Source: Liolophura sinensis
Taxonomy: Eukaryota; Mollusca; Polyplacophora; Chitonida; Chitonidae
Length of the DNA: 64,000 bases
Assembly: GCF_032854445.1 (NCBI RefSeq)
Contig: NC_088301.1
Location: forward strand, 56,742,512-56,806,511
Direction of reading: 5' to 3'
Positions 35,897-64,000 of the stretch are shown here, piece by piece (position 1 is the stretch's first letter; each line of letters begins with the position of its first letter). A model generated the notes under the pieces. The model saw only the letters and a list, made by a program, of their open reading frames with translations, did no database searches and had not been told where the DNA came from. Position numbers and translations under genes: made by a program.

Positions 35897-35999
35897 TCAC
35901 TGCGTTCTACTTTATACTTATAAGTTCTTTGTTGTTTCTGGACCCATTCTCAGTTTAGTTGTCACTGGTTTGGTATAGCTCCATTCACTTGGAAAGGGC

Positions 36000-36210
36000 A
36001 TTTATAGCCAAGTGGTTAGCATGCTAATGCATGAAAAATGGCTCGAGCCTCTCACAAATGCTGCCACTGTCAGTTAAGTGTAGCTCTTTCTGGCTCTCCC
36101 TCATTCATAGGAAGGCCTATGAATGGTCATGGGTTTTCCCGGGAAACTGATTGGATTCCTCCCATCGTAATGCTGACTGTCGGCTTCAGATGAGACTTTA
36201 TGTATGGTAT
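36000..36210 (+). mobile_element. Type-1 SINE, diverged
   Basis: Has 'ccaagtggttagcatgctaa', 'gagcctctcacaaatgctgc', 'gaatggtcatgggttttccc' and 'tcctcccatcgtaatgctga' in the type-1 order. The tail is lost. It begins about 100 bases beyond the BAP31 polyadenylation signal. Confidence 0.8.
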
Positions 36211-38144
36211 GTAGAATCATGTTGATGTGAACTAGATTACCAATTAATCTGTGGCTATTATGATAAAACTTTTGGTTTCCACGGCAAAAAAATGAAAATA
36301 GCCAGTCTCAACAACATTCTTACAATTGGAAGTATAACTGCTGAAGATGAGGATTTCATATTTGCTACACCTTTTTATACTGAATTGAACTTGGTTCCTT
36401 TTCACTGTGACTTTGACCAAATTTCTGGTTGTCATGGCAACCAACTAGAAACTGCATTTTTCCATGAGGTGATCGCAGTACAAGTTAAACCACTGTATAC
36501 AATGATTTTGTATTTGGAAACTAGGTTCCTATTTAAACTGTGGCTGTTTCAGTCAAGTTTGAGGTTTAAGTTTAATGACTTGATTGCACAATGTTTACAC
36601 AAGGTGTGAACATGGTTATTAGTCATTCCATTTCATACAGGACTGCAGCAAACTTGTTTCCTTTTTTTGGATCAAATTTTGGGTTTCCACATCAGTAGAG
36701 TGAAAACACACTTTGTTATGCGAGCACAATAACAATCAATAACAATAGTGGTTGCATGTAGGTTCATCTGATGATAGAGTACTTCTTATTCAAAACAGAT
36801 CTGGACTGATGAAGCTTATATTTTCTAAAGGAAATCAACTGAAAATTGGTTCATTATTATTATTTTGCTTTGTATGGTACATACAAAGCTGTTAAATCTG
36901 CCGATGTGATTAGGTGATTCACACGGACTTCCTTCTAAATTTCCATCATCATAGTAAAAGTTAAAGGGATTCACTCTTAACCCTAGGACCTCCCCTGTAC
37001 CGTCATACATCATCATTCATGGTATTCCCAATTTTAATTCCACGTGTATTTCAATTTTCTACGACTGATAGTAATGTACAAACCAGTATAATTTTACCAG
37101 AAATATTAGCAGAATGTTTAAGAATTACATGTGATTATTTTGTATGAATGTGAGGGTCCCCTGACACTTGAACCCTGGATCAACCATACCTAGAAAAGAA
37201 AAAGACCAACACAGTGTGAATATTTCTTCATTCATCACCTCTATTTCACACAAACACACTACATTCTTAACAATCTGTTGAGAAAGACATGTACCTGTTT
37301 CCTGCAGTACCGTTATATCACCAGGTAATTTATTATTGTGCACTCCTTAACATAAAATAGTGACACTTGTGGAGGTAATATTAAGATCAATGTATACACA
37401 TGTTCATATAATATAACCTAGAATCTTCCAAATGATGGGGTCAGATGTACACATTAATGCAAGTTCATTTTCATTTGGACATAGCAAATATCATTACTTC
37501 TATCCAAACAACTTCCAATCATGCTGAACTGAAAGGAAAGTCAACCATAGATTTGTAAATAATCTCAGAGTACTATTAAACAACAGAAAAGCAGAGAGGA
37601 CAAAGTGAGATTTCTAAAATGTAACTGCAAGTAATAAAATACGACCAATAAATCTCACAATGTAAAGGAGCTTCTGGTCCTTGGTTAACACCCAAGGAAA
37701 TGCTCGCGTTGCAGTGAGATCCAGTTATAACTGTGGATAATTCACAGCTGAATTGCAACAGGCACATACATGTATCTGATTTGCTATGATAATGTATGCT
37801 CTTGTCAGAGATCTTCAGCTGAAGGGTTTTTTCATACATGATTGTGTTCATGGTGACTGTACAAAAACAGTACTCGAGTCTAAGTATCTCGTGTTTCTAT
37901 ATTACCCACTTATATATTTCTATATGGCCCACTTTTTAGACATTACATGTGAAGATAAATGTTTTCACTTAAAACTAAAAATAGAAGTAAATAATGCAAA
38001 CCAAAAGAGGATAAATGGCAGTGTGAGAGGGTCCACAGAAATGAAGGTGTAAAATGACCCAGTGGAGAAAGGAACAAATAGTCTCGCAAAACCTCTAGAT
38101 GCCTAGTGTTAAGTTTTTAAAAATAGCGTTGTTGCTGAAATGAT

Positions 38145-38205
38145 TGCTTATTTATTTATTTGACTGTACTATGGTGGGAGGATCCAGGGCAGAGTTTGTT
38201 AAACT
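38145..38205 (-). mobile_element. Type-1 SINE 3' fragment
   Basis: 'atttatttatttgactg' followed by 'ctatggtgggaggatccagg' is the reverse complement of a type-1 tail joined to part of the body, with the middle deleted. Confidence 0.6.
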
Positions 38206-39192
38206 GATAAAATGTTTAAAATACAAGTTCATGTACAAGTAGGATAATGAGGCATTATTTCAAGTTGAATCTTGTAGTGCATTCCGAGTACAGCCATAAG
38301 ATTGTATGTACATGTACAAGACCACACACCAGAGACCTAAGCAATTACTGATTGTTTCTCATGTTCAAAATCACCTGTTTAACTAATGGATGCAGAATTC
38401 TCCATGGCAACATTCCCTGCCTCCACGCGACTCCAAATTAAGGGCCACTGATACAAATGGGCTAATGCTCACAATACATATACAATATGGATGGAGTAGC
38501 ATGCTGGCACTAAAGTAGAAGACAAACATGTATATAAACATCTATGAAAGAATGGCAGCGACACAACTTTATGTACAGCAGTGAAAGACAACACACTATA
38601 ATGGCCATGGACAGTTCTTAAATAAATATACTACCTTGTTTATATTGAAGATCACTGGTATCATGATTTGAATGTGAATTTGTAAAGTAAAGTCACCCTG
38701 TGGTGACAAAATGCACATCACAGCAGTCTTCAGTCTACAAACATCAAACCACTGTATTTCTAAAATCACAAATGCATGATTCATTTCTTCAAACAATCTA
38801 TGCACCTGTACATAGTGCTCATATCGGTCTCCAGCCTTCAGGAAAACACTTTTATAGTCACTCCATCTTGATATTAAATATACCTCCCAAACTATGTGTA
38901 TATATAGTACCAAGCAAACGTGTATATCAAATATCCTATCAGTATATACATCTTGTCAATTGCATTTTTTACATAGCTAAATATACTGTCCATATAAAAG
39001 TAGGTGTTCCTGTTGGCTAGTAATAAAATTACTAGTACCGGTACTGCTCTGTACACACTTATTTACATAAAAAACGTAACAGATGCTGTCTTACACACAC
39101 ATCACGAAATATACAGAAAAGCTACAGTGTTTGTATTACTAAGGTAGACATACTAAAATATGGATTCAATCCTCCTAAATTTAAAGCTGCCA

Positions 39193-58333
<19,141 letters not shown>

Positions 58334-58530
58334 TGTTCCGTCTGCTCGAGCTGGAGGTGTGGTGATTCTAAGCCAATGAAATGAACGAACTCACGGGGAC
58401 GGTCGTCGACATTATATGACGTCAGAGCATCCAAGGTCAAGGCTCTCATCGACCCACGTGTTGTAAACTGACAGCTGTGAACCGATAATGTACCTAGGAA
58501 ATCAACACGCCGCAGCGCAGTAAACAATTA
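58334..58530 (-). promoter_or_regulatory. HDHD5 promoter region
   Basis: Directly upstream of the HDHD5 ATG and CpG-richer than the flanks. It holds a palindromic CRE, TGACGTCA (58417-58424), an E-box CACGTG (58455-58460) and an inverted CCAAT box (58373-58377). The ATG itself lies in CAATGGCGGC, resembling a YY1-type motif at start sites. No TATA box was seen at a suitable distance. Binding is inferred from motif match only. Confidence 0.55.
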
Positions 58531-60104
58531 AACATTTCCTTTATTTAAGTTTTCCTGAATATTCGATGAGTAAATACACGAATCGAAAAACTATCATTTA
58601 AATATCGTGATTAGCAAACAAATATGAAATGGTGTAAATATAACATATGTTTCTTTGTTTGCTTGCATGAACACATACATGCATGTATATTTCCATGTAA
58701 CCTGCCGTCAGCAAACAAGAGGTCAAATTATGAATAACCATCATCAGTGCTAACAATTACTCCAGAACAGCCTGTCGTCGAACTAAGATACAAATAATTT
58801 TCATTCTTCATACCAATGTCAAGTCATACTATCTGGACATGAGATCGTTATGTATTTTTCGTTGTGTTTGTTATGTAAGAATGGGCCTCTTTATTTACAT
58901 GATGGAGTGGAAATTTGATCTCGGGAGATTCTTCCCTCTACACGACTTGGCATACAATTGATATGTTCGATTTTGTGTGATTCTAGACTGAATTCATGTA
59001 TAATATACGTACAGTTAATTCGAAAATATATCCAAACTGCGTGTCAGTTTTTCTTCTGCCACACGCAGATGGTATGTTTGACCTTTGATTTTGTTTTTCT
59101 TTTAGCGCAGTTCACAGAATTGTCGGCGTATCCGGTTACTTACTTATACTCACATTGCCCTCCATATCCTTGTCATCAACAGCAAAAGCTGTGACTAATA
59201 TCCTGTCAGAGTAAAAAATCTCAGTTTTATATTTCGTTTGCTTAGATATATCCGTGCAGTTAAACGTATGTTAAATATATAGTCAACGATATATTTCCAT
59301 TTCTGCAGGCATTACATAGTACTTCAAAACTTCAAAGAGTTCCACTATTACGCTAAAGAAATGAACCATGTCCTATTAAAGATCAGAGTTACTTACATAT
59401 AGGCGTGCTACTTGGGCTTTCGCCTTGGCTGTTACAAACAGCAAATCTTGACAAACCACTATGTATTCTCCGTTCTCAGGATAGATTTACATAGAAAGTA
59501 AAACTAGCAAAAGGTATCAGTCATTTGGATTTGTCATTTGGTTGTTTCGCAATAAACGCGTCACTTCATGTCCAAGACAAATCATTTTATCATAAATCCT
59601 GTATATACATTATAACCTATGCTTACGCTGGCACTTCCGTACTAGAAATCTGTCAGTTTGCTTATGCCGTTGACAATATTAACCTGTCACATGCGACTGT
59701 TAAGACAGATCCCAAAATATCTTGTTTTGACTGTAGGTGCGTTATATATATACATGTGCTGAGTATGTTTTCCGTAATATCATGGATATGTAATGTATGT
59801 CATAATAAATCTTGATCGCATTTGTGTGTTGTCATTCAACACTGTGCTCTGTACAACGACGACAAGAGCTGAACAATGCGCAGAATAGAGCTTACCGTAC
59901 ACAGATTTTGCCGTGCAACAGGTGCTCCTCCATGCCCCTAGCATGAGCACGGACCACTGTGTTATATTACGGGTACGAAACACTTTGGATGCCCTATATT
60001 TATGGGTCACTACATACACCGTTACCAGTAACTACCTTTAATGAGCACTCACGCTCGCACAGTCGTAGAGGCATGCATACACAGAGTGTATAATACATAA
60101 TCCA

Positions 60105-60183
60105 CTCACCGTAATGCTGACTCCGTCGTATAAGTGAAATATTCTTGAGTACGGCGTATAAGACCAATGAAATAAATAAATAA

Positions 60184-60187
<4 letters not shown>
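60105..60187 (+). mobile_element. Type-1 SINE 3' end
   Basis: 'accgtaatgctgactccgtc', 'gtataagtgaaatattcttg', 'agtacggcgtataagaccaa' and an AAAT tail. The tail passes directly into the TA microsatellite, which probably grew from it. Confidence 0.85.

Positions 60188-60260
<73 letters not shown>
60188..60260 (+). repeat. (TA)n(CA)n microsatellite
   Basis: About 27 TA units followed by about 9 CA units, continuous with the preceding SINE tail. It generates a spurious Tyr-Ile open frame on the minus strand. Confidence 0.97.
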
Positions 60261-60595
60261 GAGCCAAATACATTGCGTGTGAGGTTATAAAACTAGTTAT
60301 AAAAGATTATTTTCTTCTGTTTTTTTTTCAATAGCAAAGTCATTCTTTTTGCTTTGCCATTACCGTGTTTTGGAAAAGAAAAGCATAGACTGTTAAAATG
60401 ATGTGTTTGCTTCGTGTTCCATAAGTGTGCAAGGGCGTTTGCTAAAATTATTTATATATTTTACATTATGTTTTTCGTTCACTCTTTTGTTTTTCTGTTG
60501 GTGTTGATATGAAAGTGTCAAGTCACACGAGGTCATTTGTAGGGTAGAGGTCAAGGTTGTGTAGCCATCTGTGTTTTGTATGAACTCAGAGGAAT

Positions 60596-63500
60596 ATGGA
60601 CATCTTGAAAGCAGAAATAGCAAGAAAGAGAAAACAACTGGAGCAATGTGAAGTGGTGGTAAGTAGTTGACATTCTACTTATGTCATTTGATGTTTGCTT
60701 GTGTATGTTTATCTGAAATCAGGTCAAGGAAACATGTCAAATATGCCAGGTACGTGTAACGAAAATTGACGTCTGTATGACTCTTAGCTGTGTTTTGAAT
60801 TCACGTTCAAATATATCCTCATTTTAATCACCACTTTGAATTTGTCTCTTTATAAACCATCATTAATTTCCTGACTCAGGTTTGATTCTTGACATTATTG
60901 CTTTCAGAGCTACCAGCTGGTCACACAAAATATCTCTCTTTTTCCCCTGACTGCGTTAGATACATATACCGTAAAAAATATAAGAAACTCAGATATGTTG
61001 GAGTACAGTTTATCATAAAATGACAACATAGTTCTTTGAGGTTAAAATGCTCTCAAACTAAGCAATGTTTTGTCCATGTATATATGTTGTGTGTGGTGTT
61101 AATCGTTCATAAAAAAACTAATATTTGAATGTTGAGGTGCCTCATAATTTAATTTTGAGATTTCTGTTACATTATTTATGCTTCCTTACCAGTCATGGTT
61201 GTTTTGCTACAGGCTCCTGACAAAAAGTTTTTCAAACGAGGGGATCTGGCTAAGAAACAGGAAGAAGAATATTGGAAAAAGCAACAAAGGTTCATCTATG
61301 ACCCTGCATCACCAAGTACTGTAAGTCAATTTTAAGACCATTAAATTCTCAATAAAATCTTTATTTTCATGTTTTGGTATTTGTGATTCTGGACTGGTGT
61401 GTCAATTAATTTATAAAACTAAATCTAAAGTTTGGTGCAAAGACAATATGGTCATTTCACATTGTCGATAAATTGATTTAACTCTTTTTTGCACACTAAA
61501 TAGTAAGCTGAAATCATAGGACCTTCTGCTTCAAAATTTGTTCACATTATCAGAGCAGCAAAGAAGAGGCGGCCACAGAGAAACAAGCAGCAGAAAATCT
61601 GAAGAAAGAGGAAGAGGAGAAATTTGCTCAACTGCCTCGAAAAGAGGTAGGGAATGTTTTGAAGAACATTTATATGTTTTTATTACCTTGGTACATGTAT
61701 AACTAGAATTGCTACATCATTAAATGTGGCAAATAATTCACTCATTGTCCTCTTGTTTGTTGTTATTCAAACTTACCTGTTAGTATTTGGATTTTGTAGG
61801 TTATCAGGCGGCTACGAGAGAGGAATGAACCAATCCGGCTGTTTGCAGAATCAGACTTTGAAGCATACATTCGTTTAAAGAAACTGGAGGCTTTAGAACC
61901 TGAAGTTAATAAGGTATGGTTATATTGAACTCTACAAACTTTTTGTACAAGTACTTCTATACATATTCTCTGACCCAACTACATGTATTAATATTTCTTT
62001 AACCATCAGCTCATAAATATAACATTTCGGTTGATTCTGTTTATGCAACAGTATAATTTTTTTTTAAAGAGTTGAACAGGGTTATGATAGATTCCATGTT
62101 GCTTGCTGTTATGTCTGTTCAAATCTTTGCTGTAAAATTTATGTGTGTTCATTCCCTTTATGTCCATGGTATTTCTTCAGGGTTTTGAAAATGATTTTCA
62201 AGCTGCAATGGAGAAAGTTGACAAGGAATATCTGAATGATCTTTTAAACTCTGGAGGAGAAAGTGATGGGAATTCTAATGATGTCTCGGTTAAGGATGAT
62301 GGCACTACAGAGGAAGATATGAAAGTAAGACTTTCTGTAAGACTTACCACTGATCTGTTAGTTTTTGAGACCAATCATATACCACTGAAGAATAGTATTT
62401 TCTATAGATGTAAAACCTGTCAAAGCATTTTGAAGCAGTCATTGAAAATGGCTCTACCATAAATTATATACATGCATAAGTTCAGTGTAGCAGAATTTTG
62501 TTTGCGAGGTTATTGGTTTTAAATTTTGAAGTTTTTGTAGGTTTGAAAGATTTTCCAAGCTTAATCTAGAAAATTTGAAACTTCATTTGTTATTTCCAGA
62601 AAATGAGGGATGAACTTGGTCAAGGGGACACAGATAAAGATCAGGAGACCATTTTGAGATACTTAAAGGTTAGGTTTGCTTTGCATTTTTTTAACCATCA
62701 AATTAATTAATCATTATAAATTAATAATGGTAACTACAACATCTGATAGAAATATTGTATTTGCAGGACAAAAATTTTGTAAATACATTTTTCATGTTCC
62801 TGAAAATTTAGCACCATTTAGATTTCACAGTAATGTATCATTTTGTCTTTAGATGTGATTCATTGTTTGAAGTATTCTTGTGTGATTCTTGCTCTCCAGT
62901 TTTATTGAACGTTGGGGAGAAACCTTAAATGCAAGGAATGAGGAATACAAGCGGAGCATCAAAGGGAAGATGGCTAGTGCCACTCATACTCAGACTGTAG
63001 CATACATGAAGCCTCTCTTCAGACACCTCAAGCAAAAGGTATTTAAATGTGTGTGTAGCATTATGTCTCTTGGCAGATTTTCACCTGTGTGGATTCTGTG
63101 GTCCCATTTGAAACACAGATTTTCCTCAAAATTACTTTTGGTTGTGGGATTAGGTGATCATTGTATGTTCAGTTGTGTGTTCATTTGAAGAAGAGTCCTC
63201 ACAGGACGTAGTTATCCATGTGTGTAATAACTGAGCATTTACCATACTTCTTCTAAGAATGGAATTTCAACTGCTTCAGAAGTTGCAGCATCAAAACTAA
63301 AGAATTACAAAGTATACATGAATATGAGTTTTTCAGACGTGATGGTTGTTAGGTATAAAAGAAACAATCTCTTCTGTTGTAGAAAAGTTGAGGTGGACAT
63401 TTTGGAAAGCATGGGTTGAAATCACGCGTTATATGATGGACAGAAATTACCTGAAGGTCTGTGATCTTTAACTTTTTTTTTATTGAAAATTTGCAAATGT

Positions 63501-63855
63501 AGTGAAATTTTAGCATGTGTGGAAAACTCTGCATTTGTAATCTGTGTTTTTTTCTTGATTTCTCTTGTGAAACCACTTGATATATGTACATGTATTAAGT
63601 TCAGTATTCTTACTTTCAAGTTACATCGTTTGGTAAAATAAATTCTTTTATGTTTCTTTATGTGTATGTGTTCATCCCAATATTTTGCTTTTTTTTTCAG
63701 GCTATGATGTTTACTTAGAAATGGCTATAGGAAATGCTCCTTGGCCTATTGGTGTTACCATGGTTGGTATTCACGCTCGAACAGGGCGAGAAAAGATTTC
63801 CTCCAGATATGTGGCCCATGTCTTGAACGACGAAACTCAGAGGAAATATATACAG
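60596..63855 (+). CDS. PRPF18: PRPF18, pre-mRNA splicing factor 18 (3' end outside window)
   Basis: Nuclear U5-associated factor acting in the second catalytic step of splicing, with SLU7. Exons: 60596-60658, 61213-61320, 61554-61646, 61800-61913, 62181-62324, 62600-62668, 62900-63038, 63383-about 63456 and 63701-63855. The N-terminus [16 protein letters not shown] is diagnostic. The PRP4-like/SFM motif [19 protein letters not shown] is in exon 4. The Prp18 domain includes [16 protein letters not shown] and the hallmark [20 protein letters not shown], ending QRKYIQ at 63855. The final exon with the C-terminus lies beyond 64000. Exons 1-6 join cleanly. Exons 7-9 need small corrections to stay in frame (T run at 62900, A run at 63383, G run at 63413, start of 63701). 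With those corrections the conserved stretch matches the human length residue for residue, so the gene is probably intact and the consensus faulty. Confidence 0.93.
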
Positions 63856-64000
63856 GTATATAATTATTCTATAATTTGTGACTTGTCCTTATTAATCCAA
63901 GAAAATGAAATCAAGTAGAGTAGAGGTTATTTGAAAAAATGACTTCCAGAAATTTTATGTAAATTTGTGAATAAATATTGTATATTTCTGAATCCTGTTT

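Larger units (their letters stand above)
34645..39192. other. Convergent 3' flank of BAP31-like gene and HDHD5
   Basis: Tail-to-tail interval holding the BAP31 3' UTR (to about 35.9 kb), a decayed SINE (36000-36210), a SINE fragment (38145-38205) and AT-rich DNA that may include the HDHD5 3' UTR. Open frames here are short and unrecognised. Confidence 0.6.
58531..60595. other. Intergenic, HDHD5/PRPF18 head-to-head interval
   Basis: No recognisable gene. It contains a SINE 3' end with TA/CA microsatellite at 60.1-60.26 kb. Close to the PRPF18 start are two AGGTCA half-sites (around 60529 and 60547) that resemble nuclear-receptor elements, though such hexamers are common by chance. Confidence 0.5.

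Noticed and set aside
60000-60259. Minus-strand Tyr-Ile repeat protein
   Set aside because: It is a translation of the TA/CA microsatellite and SINE tail.

Overview
The window looks like nuclear DNA from a lophotrochozoan animal, most likely a mollusc. Five multi-exon protein genes have GT-AG introns and are separated by AT-rich DNA. That DNA is scattered with tRNA-derived SINEs whose tails carry the 'gagtacg...' plus AAATAAAT signature I associate with molluscs. The species call is inference; the exon structures were read directly from splice sites and reading phase.

Layout from left to right. (1) 3.4-15.6 kb, plus strand: a type II membrane protein with a galactose-1-phosphate-uridylyltransferase/HIT-like domain and an HPHIH motif. 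It is interrupted by a 200-N gap, and two large minisatellites (23-bp and 41-bp units) sit in its introns. (2) 19.9-28.6 kb, minus strand: DRC11/IQCA1, an IQ and AAA-domain subunit of the ciliary nexin-dynein regulatory complex. All 18 coding exons join in phase to give 841 residues. (3) 30.5-34.6 kb, plus strand: a BAP31/BAP29-like ER membrane protein ending in KKDS; two adjacent exons contain single-base frame breaks. (4) 39.2-58.3 kb, minus strand: HDHD5/CECR5, a HAD-family mitochondrial protein of 467 residues in 8 exons. The presequence exon lies 13.5 kb from exon 2. (5) 60.6 kb to the right edge, plus strand: PRPF18, a step-2 pre-mRNA splicing factor. Its last exon(s) lie beyond the window and its later exons also contain small indels.

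Genes alternate in strand: DRC11/BAP31 and HDHD5/PRPF18 are head to head, and the other neighbours are tail to tail. The DRC11/BAP31 interval carries a perfect palindromic double ETS-type site and looks like a bidirectional promoter. The five genes do not form a pathway; this is ordinary animal gene order.

The most notable features are the two minisatellites, which show higher-order periods and touch splice sites; SINEs that appear to be chimeras of two families in opposite orders; clustered homopolymer-type frame breaks in two otherwise conserved genes, probably local consensus errors; a degenerate ATPase site in DRC11; and the little-known GalT-like membrane protein. I found no complete transposase, reverse transcriptase, viral gene, CRISPR array or functional tRNA.
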